DNA of 35,037 bases from an uncultured Planctomycetaceae bacterium (GTDB taxonomy: Bacteria; Planctomycetota; Planctomycetia; Pirellulales; UBA1268): the NCBI GenBank assembly GCA_903919035.1, contig CAIXGY010000127.1, forward strand, positions 1 through 35,037, given 5' to 3'. Below are positions 15,261 to 25,987 of this stretch, one piece after another (position 1 is the stretch's first letter; every line of letters begins with the position of its first letter). Below the pieces are notes generated by a model. That model was not told where the DNA came from. It worked only from the letters and a program-made list of their open reading frames with translations, and searched no databases. A program made the position numbers and the translations under genes.

Positions 15261-16271
15261 ATGCCCCCGTCAGCCGACTGGCAGTCCGTCCCGCCGCAGT
15301 GGACCCACCGGCATCTGCTCGATCTGGAACGGCTGACGCCCGAGGAAATTCGGCTGCTGCTCGACACCGCGTCGCTCTTCAAGGAGGCGACCGACGGCTG
15401 CCGCCGCAAACTCGCCATCCTCGCCGGCTCGACGGTCGTCAACCTGTTCTTCGAGAACTCGACCCGCACGCGGACGAGTTTCGGGCTCGCGGCCCGCCGC
15501 CTCGGGGCCGACGTCATCGACTTCACCGCGGCCAGCAGCAGCCTCTCGAAGGGGGAGTCGTTCATCGACACCGCCAAGAACCTCGAGGCGATGGGCATCG
15601 ACGCGGTCGTGGTCCGGCACGCCACCCCGGGCACGCCGCACCTGCTCGCCAAGCACCTCGGGGTGGGCGTGATCAACGCCGGCGACGGCCCGCACGAGCA
15701 CCCGACTCAGGGGTTGCTCGACATCCTCTCGATCCGCGAGCGGCTGGGGAGCCTCGAGGGAGCCACGGTCGGCCTGGTGGGCGACATCGCCCACAGCCGC
15801 ACGGCTCGATCCAACCTGTGGGGGCTGACGAAGCTCGGGGCGAAGGTCATCCTCTGCGGGCCGCCGACGCTCGTCTCGGATCGGTGGCGGGAGTTCGGCG
15901 TGGAGGTGTCGCACGACCTCGATGCGATCGTGCCCCGGTGCGACGCGCTCAACCTGCTCCGCATCCAGTTCGAGCGGCAGAACACGCGGCCGTTCCCGTC
16001 GGTGCAGGAATACGCCCATCTCTACGCGATGACGATCGAGCGGCTGCGGCGTGCGCGGGCCAACCTTCTGATCCTCGCGCCCGGGCCCATCAATCGCGGC
16101 GTGGAGGTGACGGCCGAGGTCGCCGACTGCTCGCAGTCGCTGATCCTCGACCAGGTGACCAACGGTCTGGCCGTGCGCATGGCCGTGCTCTGGCTGATCT
16201 GCGGGCCGCGGGCCGCCGCCCTGCCGGCGGCCGGCGGCCCGCTGCACCGATCCCGGGGGAGCATCGTCTGA
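15261..16271 (+). CDS. pyrB: Aspartate carbamoyltransferase catalytic chain
   Basis: A 336-residue enzyme that makes N-carbamoyl-aspartate, the second step of pyrimidine synthesis. The carbamoyl phosphate loop STRTRTSF is at 67-74, the Lys of SLSKGES at 94-100, and the HPTQ motif follows GDGPHE. The aspartate-binding end reads [11 protein letters not shown]. The last ~25 residues are a non-conserved tail. The next gene, pyrC, starts within the stop codon (TGATG), so translation is coupled. A ~250-base region upstream (15005-15260) holds the promoter but no element I can define. Confidence 0.96.
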   Translation: MPPSADWQSVPPQWTHRHLLDLERLTPEEIRLLLDTASLFKEATDGCRRKLAILAGSTVVNLFFENSTRTRTSFGLAARRLGADVIDFTAASSSLSKGESFIDTAKNLEAMGIDAVVVRHATPGTPHLLAKHLGVGVINAGDGPHEHPTQGLLDILSIRERLGSLEGATVGLVGDIAHSRTARSNLWGLTKLGAKVILCGPPTLVSDRWREFGVEVSHDLDAIVPRCDALNLLRIQFERQNTRPFPSVQEYAHLYAMTIERLRRARANLLILAPGPINRGVEVTAEVADCSQSLILDQVTNGLAVRMAVLWLICGPRAAALPAAGGPLHRSRGSIV

Positions 16272-17563
16272 TGGGCACGCTTCTCATCCGCGGTGGCCGG
16301 GTGGTCGATCCGTCCCAGGGTATCGATCGAGTCGACGACGTCCTCGTGCGTGACGGACTGGTCGTGTCGGTCGGGCAGTCGGCCGCGCAGACCCTGGGCC
16401 GGGCCGACGAGACGATCGATGCCGGCGGCCTCGTCGTCTGTCCGGGCCTCGTCGACATGCACGTGCACCTCCGCGAGCCCGGCCGCGAGGAGGACGAGAC
16501 GATCGAGACCGGGGCGCGGGCGGCTCTCGCCGGCGGGTTCACGAGCGTGGCCTGCATTCCCAACACCGAGCCGCCGATCGACACGCAGGCGGCGGTCGAG
16601 TTCGTGCACCAGAAGGCCGCCCGGGCGGATGCCTGCAACGTGTTCGTCGTGGCCTGCGTGAGCCGCGGTCGCGAGGGGAAGGAACTCGCCGAGATCGGCC
16701 GGCTCGTGGAGGCGGGCGCCGTGGCCTTCAGCGACGACGGCGCCCCGGTCGCCGACGCGGAGCTCATGCGGCGGGCCCTCGAATACTGCCGCATGTTCGA
16801 CCGGCCGATCCTCGCCCACGAGGAAGTGCTCGAACTGTCGCGGGGCGGCGTGATGCACGAGGGGCTCGTGTCGATGGTGCTCGGGTTGCCGGGCATGCCG
16901 GCGGCGGCCGAGGAGGTGATGATCGGCCGGGACATCGCCCTTGCCGAGGCGACCGGCGGCCGGCTGCACGTCATGCACGTCTCGACCGCGGGGGGCGTGG
17001 GCCTCATCCGCGAGGCCAAGCGGCGCGGGGCGCGGGTCACGGCGGAGGCCTGCCCGCACCACTTCACGCTCACCGACGAGTCACTGCGGACGTTCGACGC
17101 CAACCACAAGATGAGCCCGCCACTGCGGACGGCCGCGGACGTCGAGGCGATCATCGCGGGGCTCGTCGACGGCACCCTCGACTGCATCGCGACCGACCAC
17201 GCCCCGCACGCCCGCGAGAAGAAGATGCTGGAACTCGACCGGGCCCCGTTCGGGATCCTCGGCCTGGAGACGGCCGTGGGCCTGGCGGTGACGCGGCTCG
17301 TGGCCACCGGGCGGATCGATTGGCCGCGGCTCGTGGAGGCAATGAGCACGTTGCCGGCGCGGATTCTCGGCATCGCCCGCGGCACCCTGCGGCCCGGCGC
17401 CGTCGCCGACATCACGCTCATCGACCCCGGACTCTCGTGGCGGGTCGACGTGGCGAAATTCCGATCCAAGAGCGTGAACTCCCCCTTCGACGGGTGGACG
17501 CTCACGGGCCGCGCCGTGGCGACCATCGTCGGCGGACGGGTGAAGCATCGCTTGGATCGATAG
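16271..17563 (+). CDS. pyrC: Dihydroorotase, multifunctional-complex type
   Basis: A 430-residue amidohydrolase that closes carbamoyl-aspartate to dihydroorotate, the third pyrimidine step. Zinc ligands are in DMHVHLREPG (His64, His66); the substrate-binding NTEPPID follows, then FSDDGAPV, HVMHVST, CPHHFTLTDE and the catalytic Asp in ATDHAPHA. This is the longer class I dihydroorotase. It overlaps pyrB by one base and is followed by a NYN nuclease gene 29 bases downstream, giving a pyrB-pyrC-NYN operon. In some bacteria such dihydroorotases assemble with PyrB; whether that occurs here is inferred. Confidence 0.96.
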   Translation: MGTLLIRGGRVVDPSQGIDRVDDVLVRDGLVVSVGQSAAQTLGRADETIDAGGLVVCPGLVDMHVHLREPGREEDETIETGARAALAGGFTSVACIPNTEPPIDTQAAVEFVHQKAARADACNVFVVACVSRGREGKELAEIGRLVEAGAVAFSDDGAPVADAELMRRALEYCRMFDRPILAHEEVLELSRGGVMHEGLVSMVLGLPGMPAAAEEVMIGRDIALAEATGGRLHVMHVSTAGGVGLIREAKRRGARVTAEACPHHFTLTDESLRTFDANHKMSPPLRTAADVEAIIAGLVDGTLDCIATDHAPHAREKKMLELDRAPFGILGLETAVGLAVTRLVATGRIDWPRLVEAMSTLPARILGIARGTLRPGAVADITLIDPGLSWRVDVAKFRSKSVNSPFDGWTLTGRAVATIVGGRVKHRLDR

Positions 17564-17592
17564 CGGTCTCGCACCCGGCGACCGGAGGCGCG

Positions 17593-18072
17593 GTGACGCT
17601 CATCATCGACGGCTACAACCTGCTGCACGCCTCGGGCGTGTTCGGCGTGGAACGCGGGCCCCGCGGGTTCGAGCAGTCGCGGGCCGCGCTCCTCGACATG
17701 CTCGTCGACCTTCTCGGCGACGCCGCCCGCGACACGATCGTGGTGTTCGACGCCGCCCAGGCGCCGGACGGCCTGCCGGCGCGGCACCTGCACGGCGGAA
17801 TCCGCGTCTGGTTCGCGCGGGAGTATCCCGATGCCGACTCGCTCATCGAGGAACTCGTCGAGGACGACACCGCGCCCGGCCACCTCGTGGTGGTGTCGAG
17901 CGATCGCCGGCTGCAGGCGGCCGCCCGCCGGCGCCGCGCCCGGGCGGTGGGATGCGAGGAGTGGCTCATCGAGGCAAAGGCCGCCCGGCGGAGCCGGGAT
18001 GCGAAGCCGGAGAAGCCCGCGCCCCCGGGGCCCGAGGGCGTGGAGTATTGGAAGCGCTACTTCGGGCTGTGA
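17593..18072 (+). CDS. NYN-domain (YacP-like) nuclease
   Basis: A 159-residue PIN-like fold protein. Acidic residues in the expected places are Asp6 (LIIDGYNLL), Asp53 (IVVFDAAQ), Asp80/82 (YPDADSLIEEL) and Asp104 (VVVSSDRRLQ). Relatives such as YacP act on tRNA or mRNA ends. No ATG exists near the N-terminus; a GTG at 17593 with ggagg five bases upstream is the only sensible start. The tail is Lys/Pro-rich (KPEKPAPPGPEG) and ends EYWKRYFGL. It follows pyrC closely and is probably cotranscribed. Confidence 0.88.
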   Translation: MTLIIDGYNLLHASGVFGVERGPRGFEQSRAALLDMLVDLLGDAARDTIVVFDAAQAPDGLPARHLHGGIRVWFAREYPDADSLIEELVEDDTAPGHLVVVSSDRRLQAAARRRRARAVGCEEWLIEAKAARRSRDAKPEKPAPPGPEGVEYWKRYFGL

Positions 18073-18105
18073 AGGACGCGCTTTCGGCCCGTCCCGACCC
18101 ACGGA

Positions 18106-19500
18106 TCACGCAGGCGGCGGTGTGTCGTCCGCGAATCCGTCCGGCCGCCCGAGCGGCTCCCGGTCGTGAACCGTGCGGGCGACCCAGGCGAGAAACAGGC
18201 CGACCACGGCCAGGAAGTACGCCGGCAGCAGGCCTACGACGAGCCGGAAGGCGGGCATCTCCTCGGCGACGCCAGTGGTGGCCGCGCCCCCGGCCAGGCC
18301 GATCGCCTCGGCTCCGGCCACCGCCGCCGCGAAGGCGAGGCTCATGAGCCCGTAACTCACGTTCACGGCCAGCCCGCGGAAGCTGAGCACCGTCGCGCGC
18401 CGGTCGGAGCCCACGAGTTGGTTGAGGTAGTGGCTCTGGAGAAAGACGACCATCCGCATCGTGATCGAGAGGAGCATCGCGAAGATCACGCCCCACCACG
18501 GCACGAAGCAGGCCGTGCCCACGAGGCCGAGGAGCGTGATGGCCACGAGCACCTGGAAATTCCGCCACGGGCTGGCCCGCATCGCCAGCCGGCGGATCGG
18601 GCCGGCCGCCAGCAGGCCGAGGGCGGCCGATCCCGCGCCCACGAGGCCGAACGCGGGGGCCGGGATGTCGATCAGCCGATAGGTCTCGCTCGAAACCACG
18701 AGCAGTTGCCGGATCGGCTGGTCGCAGAGCACGCCCGCCGCGATCACGACGAGCACGAGCGGCTGGCCGAGGATCCATGCTCCGGTGGCGATCGTTTGCC
18801 GGAAGGGAGCGAGCAGGCCCGGCGTTGATGCCGCCGCGTGCCGCACGGGCTCCCGCATGGCGAGCGTCACGCCCACCGCGCCGAGCGCCGAGCCGAGGGT
18901 GCACCAGACCGGGAGCCGAAACGTGTCGGCCGACGTGAGCGCGGGCTGCAGGCCGACAACGCCAGCCAGCGCATTGAGCGGGCGCGGATCGTAGAGCAGG
19001 CTGCCGGCGATCATGCAGATGATGGTGACGACGGCCCCGGCCTGCATGAGCCGCTCGAGCACCTGAGGCCACTCGCGGGCCAGGCCGGCCGCGGCGAGCG
19101 AGTCGTAGGCCAGCGCCTCGTCGGCGCCCGAGGCGAAGGCCTCGGCGGCACCGCTGACGAGCCGGTTGCAGAGCAACGCGGGAAAGACCCATGCCGACGG
19201 GACCGGCACGAGGCAGAGAAGCAGCATCTCCACCACCATCAAGCCGGCCGACGCCACGAGCAGTCGCCGTCGGCCGACCAGGTCGGCGAGCGCGCCGGAG
19301 GGCACCTCCAGAAGCACGATCGCCGCGGCCCAGACGGCGTTGAGGATGCCGAACTGCTCCAGCGTGACGCCAAAGTCGAGAAACATCACCATGAACACGG
19401 GGTAGTAGAACCGCACATTGAACAGGATGCGGAACGCCACGAAGAGCGTCGCGTTGCGGCGGGCCACGCCGGCGGCCGGCGGCGACTCGGTGCGATCCAT
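18106..19500 (-). CDS. Major facilitator superfamily transporter
   Basis: A 464-residue inner membrane protein with about 12 hydrophobic segments and the MFS loop motif between helices 2 and 3 (GALADLVGRRRLL). The first helices are TLFVAFRILFNVRFYYPVFM and ILNAVWAAAIVLLEVPSG. The substrate cannot be told; drug or sugar-type exporters are most similar in general layout. It is convergent with the NYN gene (33 bases apart). Its promoter region (19501-19765) contains a bulged hairpin but no other gene. Confidence 0.85.
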   Translation of the reverse strand: MDRTESPPAAGVARRNATLFVAFRILFNVRFYYPVFMVMFLDFGVTLEQFGILNAVWAAAIVLLEVPSGALADLVGRRRLLVASAGLMVVEMLLLCLVPVPSAWVFPALLCNRLVSGAAEAFASGADEALAYDSLAAAGLAREWPQVLERLMQAGAVVTIICMIAGSLLYDPRPLNALAGVVGLQPALTSADTFRLPVWCTLGSALGAVGVTLAMREPVRHAAASTPGLLAPFRQTIATGAWILGQPLVLVVIAAGVLCDQPIRQLLVVSSETYRLIDIPAPAFGLVGAGSAALGLLAAGPIRRLAMRASPWRNFQVLVAITLLGLVGTACFVPWWGVIFAMLLSITMRMVVFLQSHYLNQLVGSDRRATVLSFRGLAVNVSYGLMSLAFAAAVAGAEAIGLAGGAATTGVAEEMPAFRLVVGLLPAYFLAVVGLFLAWVARTVHDREPLGRPDGFADDTPPPA

Positions 19501-19652
19501 GCGGGGCCGGTCTCCTCGGGGCTGGCGTCGATACCGCGACGACGGCGGGAGTGTCTCATACCCCGCGGCCAGATCGCCATGGAGGCAGGTCGACGGCAGC
19601 CCACGGATGGCCGTCCTGGCGTCGATGCCGCGGGGCGTGCGTCTCGCTGTCC

Positions 19653-19683
19653 GTGGAAAAAGTCATCCATGACCTTTTTCCAC
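19653..19683. repeat. Bulged 14-bp hairpin between sigma54 activator and MFS genes
   Basis: Arms 19653-19666 and 19669-19683 pair along their full length with one unpaired C, around a two-base turn. A/T-rich runs (aaaaa, ttttt) stand out from the GC-rich surroundings. It lies 83 bases beyond the activator stop and ~150 bases before the MFS start on the same strand, so it could end the first transcript or mark a leader. Confidence 0.5.
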
Positions 19684-19765
19684 TCGGCCGACCTGCGGAA
19701 ACGCCAAGGGTTTCCCCGGTCGGCGATCGTCGCATCCTGCTCCGGCAGGCTTGTTCCACAGTCTG

Positions 19766-21703
<1,938 letters not shown>

Positions 21704-21828
21704 GCCTGGGCTGCACCCGGTGGCGGTGTGGACGGAGCGACTTCCAGCATCATGCCCGCGCGGCCCGCCCCTGGCGAGAGCCGCCGGGGCCGGTGGATGC
21801 GGCGGCCCCACCAACCGCGAAAATCCCT

Positions 21829-21846
21829 GGTTCCCGGCCGGGAACC
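21829..21846. promoter_or_regulatory. Perfect 18-bp palindrome between divergent genes
   Basis: ggttcccggccgggaacc is fully self-complementary. It sits 126 bases before the activator start and 85 before the DUF1598 gene start, in a 227-base divergent region. It could be a dimeric regulator site or a small hairpin; no sigma54 promoter consensus was found nearby. Confidence 0.45.
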
Positions 21847-21930
21847 GGGTTTGCCGCCCCTTGGACCGCCAACTAGCATCTGCGGCGGTGGAGGTTGCAC
21901 GGACGCCTGGACCGCCTTCGAGGAACAGAC

Positions 21931-23304
21931 ATGCTCGCGCGTCGCCCGACTCGACTGGGTTTTGCAGCCCGACGGTCTCTGGCACTGCCCGCCTTCGTCG
22001 TCGCCGCCGTCGCGACGCTGCACCCGGCGGCGCGGGCACAGTTCGGCGGCTTCGGCGTCCGCTCCGTCGGCGGCATCGCGATCGACGCCGAGGGCATCGT
22101 GCAGAACGTCGAGCCCCGCGCGCTCGAGACCTTGGCCGCAGAACGCCGGGACGCACTCGCCGGGCAGTCCCTGCCGGCCGCTGCGACCGAGTTGCGGAAG
22201 GTTTCGCTCGCGCAGGTCATCGCCGCCGTTGGGCGGGCCACCGCGGCCGGCGGACCGGTCGCAGCTGACGTCGCCCTGCTCGGTGGCCTCGAGCGGATCA
22301 CCCACGTGTTCGTCGATCCAGAGGCGCACGACATCGTGCTGGCCGGTCCGGGGGGTGCGCCCACGGTGGACGCCGCCGGCACGCTCGTCGCCGCCCAGAG
22401 CGGCCGCCCGCTCCTGCACCTCGAGGATCTCGTCGCGGCGCTGCGGGCCATCGACGGCGCCCGGCAGGGGGGCATGACATGTTCGATCGATCCGACACCG
22501 GAGGGCATCGCCAGGGTGAAGCGGTTCCTCGCCGCCAACAGGTCGATCGGCTCACGTCCCGACGCGGTCTTGCGTGGCATGGAAGAGGCGATCGGACTGC
22601 AGAAGATCAGCGTCGACGGCATTCCCGCCGACAGTCGCTTCGCCCGCGTGCTCGTTGCCGCCGACTACCGACTCAAGCGGATCGGGATGGGACTGGAGGC
22701 TTCCGGCATCGACGCGCTGCCGAGCTATCTCGCCCTGATTCCGCCCGGGCGGAACGCGGCCGCGATCCCGAGGTTCTGGCTCGAGGCCGACTACGACCCG
22801 ATCGCCCACGATCCGGACAAGCTGGCCTGGAGGATCGCCGGGCGGCGGATGAAGTGCCTCACGCAGAGCCGGGCGCTCGCCGCCGAGGGCGAGCGGGCCG
22901 GCGCCGCCGATCCGATCGCCGACAGATGGTGCCAGGCCATGACCGTCCACTACGATGCCGTGGCCGCGAAGCACCCGATCTTTTCCGAATTGGTGGGGTG
23001 TGTCGACCTCGCCGTCGTCGCGGCCTTGATCCAGGGGCAGCAGCTGGCGGCCCGCGCGGGCCTCGATCTGGGCCCGCTGCTCGACGCCGAGAAGCTGCCG
23101 CTGCCCGCGTACGAGGTTGCATCGTCGGTGCCGACGGTTGCCAACGGCGTGAAGAAAGGCTCCGCATGGGTGGTGAGCGCCTCCGGTGGCGTCTTGCTGC
23201 AGCCGTGGGAGTTCGCGACGAACCTGGTCTCCCGTTCGGATGTGGCGCCCATTCGTGCCGGCGCACTCGACTCGCGGCCAGCCGACGGCTGGTGGTGGGA
23301 CTGA
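21931..23304 (+). CDS. DUF1598-type exported protein
   Basis: A 457-residue planctomycete-type protein. Residues 1-38 are a signal peptide (RRSLALPAFVVAAVATLHPAARAQ). The mature part begins FGGFGVRSVGGIAIDAEG and contains RFLAANRSIGSRPDAVL, ISVDGIPADSRFARVLVAAD and RRMKCLTQS, features I associate with DUF1598 proteins, so far found mainly in planctomycetes. No catalytic motif is visible; the function is unknown. ATG 21931 fits the signal peptide (21895 also in frame). It is convergent with the MfnE-like gene, 41 bases apart. Confidence 0.78.
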   Translation: MLARRPTRLGFAARRSLALPAFVVAAVATLHPAARAQFGGFGVRSVGGIAIDAEGIVQNVEPRALETLAAERRDALAGQSLPAAATELRKVSLAQVIAAVGRATAAGGPVAADVALLGGLERITHVFVDPEAHDIVLAGPGGAPTVDAAGTLVAAQSGRPLLHLEDLVAALRAIDGARQGGMTCSIDPTPEGIARVKRFLAANRSIGSRPDAVLRGMEEAIGLQKISVDGIPADSRFARVLVAADYRLKRIGMGLEASGIDALPSYLALIPPGRNAAAIPRFWLEADYDPIAHDPDKLAWRIAGRRMKCLTQSRALAAEGERAGAADPIADRWCQAMTVHYDAVAAKHPIFSELVGCVDLAVVAALIQGQQLAARAGLDLGPLLDAEKLPLPAYEVASSVPTVANGVKKGSAWVVSASGGVLLQPWEFATNLVSRSDVAPIRAGALDSRPADGWWWD

Positions 23305-23345
23305 CGTCTCCCAGCAGCGTGGCGATGTGATTCGTGCGGGCCGCG

Positions 23346-23882
23346 TCAGGCGGGCGCCGCCCAGCCGACCCAGCCGAGGCCGATGGCAGCCGTCGGAAAG
23401 AAGTCGTCGACCCAGCCGGCAGCGGCCGCCCGCGCGAGGTCGGCGCACGGTGGCGGCACGCTCTTCACGAGCAGGAGCCCCGCGGCATGGGTCGTCGCCA
23501 CCACCGCGGCGATCGAGTCGCTCGTGACGTGCCAGCCGACGGGCAGCCTGCCGACACGATCGTCATGATCCAACCAGCGCGGGGCGTCGAGCACCCCGTT
23601 CGCCGCGGTGCACCGCCCGGGATCGCCGACGAGGGGCACGTCGAGCGTGGCGGCGACCATCCGGGCCGTATGCCCCATGCATTCGATCGCGAGCCGATGC
23701 ATGAGCGCGGGGTTCTGCGGCACCGCGCGATCGGCAACTCGCAACCCATCGACGAGCGGCCCGCCCCCCACGACGAGCAGCCGGGGGGAGGGGAGGTCGG
23801 CGAGCAGCGCCGCGACGTCACGGTCCCACGCGGGACGAGCGAGCAGGCTGCCGCCCAGCTTGCAGACCAGGGGCGCGACCAT
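23346..23882 (-). CDS. MfnE-like amino acid kinase family protein
   Basis: A 178-residue short member of the amino acid kinase fold, with the N-terminal phosphate loop KLGGSLL and the second glycine loop LLVVGGGPLVDGLR; HVTSDSIAAVVA supplies the expected nucleotide-site acid. The length and neighbours match MfnE, which phosphorylates the aminomethylfuran precursor of methanofuran; the substrate is inferred from context. Two starts are possible: ATG 23882, which gives the usual MVAPLVCKLGG beginning, or ATG 23921, which overlaps the upstream stop in ATGA fashion and adds 13 residues. It is the last gene of the C1 operon. Confidence 0.75.
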   Translation of the reverse strand: MVAPLVCKLGGSLLARPAWDRDVAALLADLPSPRLLVVGGGPLVDGLRVADRAVPQNPALMHRLAIECMGHTARMVAATLDVPLVGDPGRCTAANGVLDAPRWLDHDDRVGRLPVGWHVTSDSIAAVVATTHAAGLLLVKSVPPPCADLARAAAAGWVDDFFPTAAIGLGWVGWAAPA

Positions 23883-23917
23883 GGTGCCGCCTGTCAGCGT
23901 TCCGCGCCGCCACGCGA

Positions 23918-24967
23918 TCATCGGAGACATCCCCGGGCGATGAGCGCCACCGCGTGGGCCGGTGCCGCCCGCGAGACGGCGGGGCCCACGACGTCGGCGA
24001 GCGACACGGTCGGGAGCGCACCCCACGCCACCGCCGTCGCGCGGCGGGCCAGCGGCTCGCCGTGGCCCGAGAACACGATGCCGTCGGGACGCCAGCCGAG
24101 GCGGTTCGCGACGCGGAAGAGCGCCGCGGCGATCCGCCGGGCCTGCACCATCGCCACGCGCTCGGCCGCGGCGCGGGCGTCGGTCGGCGACAGGTCGGTC
24201 GGTTCAACGAGCAGCGCGTGCGCGAGTCGGACGCGGGCCGCCGCGCGGGTGGCCGGTCCGCCGTCGGCGGTGTCGCGGTTCGCAGGATCCTCGGGCAGTC
24301 CGCCGAGCAGGAGCCAGGCATCGCGGGAGTCGGCGAATCGCTCGGCCGCGACGGGCCTCACGAGGCCGCCGTGGGGCAGGCCGCGCACGATCGCCGGCAG
24401 TGGCGTCCGCTCGATCCCCGTGTAGACCAGCTCTCCTGACAGCATCCGCCCCGCGTCGTCGCGGGCGAGCGGCGCCGGCACCCCGTCGACGAGGGCGACG
24501 ATGTCGGTCGTGGTGGAGCCGACGTCGACGAGCAGCGACCGCGGCGCCGGGGCATGGGCCGCTGCCAGCCGGGCCAGGGCGTGCCAGTTCGAGGCGGCCG
24601 CGAGGAGCGGGGCGGCGAGCGCGTCGGCGGCGGGCACGATCCGGCCATCGACGAGATAGATGCCGACGTCGATACCGCCGTCGCGGGCGGCCGCCACGAC
24701 TGATTCGACGATGTGGGCGACGCCGGCCGCCCGCGCCGGGAAGCAGTCCGCGATCTCGCCCGTCATCGTGGCCACGCAGCGGCGGGCGGAGGTGGACCGG
24801 AACAGGTCGGCGACGACGTCTGGCAGCCGCCGCCACTCGCGCCACATGGCGAAGGGTTCGTGGTGCGTCCACCCACGGCCGTCCGCGGCCTTCAGGTTGG
24901 CACCGCCGACGTCCAGGGCGATCAGGTCGGCGATTGGCATGGCGGCTGGCGGAGGAGCGACGGTCAT
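23918..24967 (-). CDS. H4MPT-linked C1 pathway protein (ASKHA fold, hydantoinase-like)
   Basis: A 349-residue protein with two ATP-binding phosphate loops of the ASKHA superfamily, LIALDVGGANLKAAD (15-29) and LLVDVGSTTTDIVALVDG in the middle. It resembles the TIGR03123 family found beside methanofuran and tetrahydromethanopterin genes in methanogens, methylotrophs and planctomycetes; the exact reaction is not settled. It begins one base after the ATP-grasp gene ends and runs into the kinase gene, so the three are surely cotranscribed. ATG 24967 is used; Met10 is an alternative. Confidence 0.82.
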   Translation of the reverse strand: MTVAPPPAAMPIADLIALDVGGANLKAADGRGWTHHEPFAMWREWRRLPDVVADLFRSTSARRCVATMTGEIADCFPARAAGVAHIVESVVAAARDGGIDVGIYLVDGRIVPAADALAAPLLAAASNWHALARLAAAHAPAPRSLLVDVGSTTTDIVALVDGVPAPLARDDAGRMLSGELVYTGIERTPLPAIVRGLPHGGLVRPVAAERFADSRDAWLLLGGLPEDPANRDTADGGPATRAAARVRLAHALLVEPTDLSPTDARAAAERVAMVQARRIAAALFRVANRLGWRPDGIVFSGHGEPLARRATAVAWGALPTVSLADVVGPAVSRAAPAHAVALIARGCLR

Positions 24968-24968
24968 G

Positions 24969-25961
24969 TCAGGCGTCGGGCACCCGGAAGCGTGCGGCCG
25001 AGGCCGCCGCCTGCGGGATGCGCGTTGGCAGCCGCGGCATGCCTGCCGCCGCGTCGATCATCGTCGCCACGAGGCTCGACGAAAAGAGGCGGGCCAGCCC
25101 GACGAACGACGTGGTGATCCGCGGGTTGGCCTCGAGCACCCGGTCGTCGCGGCCGTCCGCCCGGTCCCCCAGAATCATGTCGACCCCCAGCCAGCCCGCG
25201 TCGATCGCGAGGGCGGCCGCAACGCGTCGCGCGAGATCGGCGGCCCGCGCGGCCAGCGCGGCGTCGGCCACCAGGTCGCCGCCGAGGTAGCGGGGGCTGC
25301 GGCCGGCGGTGAACACCTGGCGGAGCGGAGGCAGCACGGTCGTCGCGCTGCCCCCGCAGATGCAGGAGACGCCGACGGGCGTCCCGTCGACATGCGCCTC
25401 GATCCGGGTCGGGCTTGCGGCGGGCGTCACGGGATGCGCGGTCAGCACTTCCAGCCCGTCGCCGCCGCAGCTGCCGCGGAGCTTCCGCACCGCCGGCATG
25501 TGGAACCCGGCGGGCACGCTCTGACCGCCGGCGAGTGCGCGGCCGGCCGGCACGGGCACGCCCCGGGCCGCGAGCGCGTCGATCGTGACCTGCTTGTCCG
25601 CCGCGATCGCGATCGCGGCGGACGTCGGTGCGGGGACCCGGCACCCGGCGGTCCGCAACCTGCCGACGAGCGAGGCGAGGATGCCATCGGTCTCCGGCGC
25701 GACGACCACGAGCCAGTCGGCGTCGCAGCCCGCGGCCACGACCGCGGGCACGCCGCCGTCCGGGGCCACCGTCACCACGCGGGCTCCGTCGGGCAGATCA
25801 ATCGCCCGGCCCGCTTCGACGAGCACGCGCACGTCGAGCGCGGGATCCTTGGCGGCGTCGGCCGCGAGCGCCTCGAGCATCATCCGGCCCTCGCGGGCGA
25901 TATCGGCGTCGCCGCCTGCGAGGCCGCCCGACATGCACCACTCGTAGATCGCGATTCGCAT
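24969..25961 (-). CDS. ATP-grasp ligase, MfnD-like (methanofuran pathway)
   Basis: A 330-residue ATP-grasp protein. The N-terminal pre-ATP domain opens MRIAIYEWCMSGGLAGG, typical of the ligase in methanofuran clusters. The ATP-grasp core includes DKQVTIDALAARGVPVP, EAHVDGTPVGVSCICGG and the metal-binding end GWLGVDMILGD with VLEANPRITTS. In methanogens MfnD joins tyramine to glutamate; the same reaction or polyglutamylation is inferred here. ATG 25961 matches the family start; an in-frame ATG at 25991 overlaps the previous gene. It lies 26 bases after the HEAT-repeat gene. Confidence 0.8.
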   Translation of the reverse strand: MRIAIYEWCMSGGLAGGDADIAREGRMMLEALAADAAKDPALDVRVLVEAGRAIDLPDGARVVTVAPDGGVPAVVAAGCDADWLVVVAPETDGILASLVGRLRTAGCRVPAPTSAAIAIAADKQVTIDALAARGVPVPAGRALAGGQSVPAGFHMPAVRKLRGSCGGDGLEVLTAHPVTPAASPTRIEAHVDGTPVGVSCICGGSATTVLPPLRQVFTAGRSPRYLGGDLVADAALAARAADLARRVAAALAIDAGWLGVDMILGDRADGRDDRVLEANPRITTSFVGLARLFSSSLVATMIDAAAGMPRLPTRIPQAAASAARFRVPDA

Positions 25962-25987
25962 CCCGGCAGACTGTCTCGCTTGGCGCC

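Noticed and set aside
15206-17563. Single 785-codon frame over pyrB and pyrC
   Set aside because: Only its second part (from 16271) is pyrC; the first part is a +1 shadow of pyrB and not a fusion.
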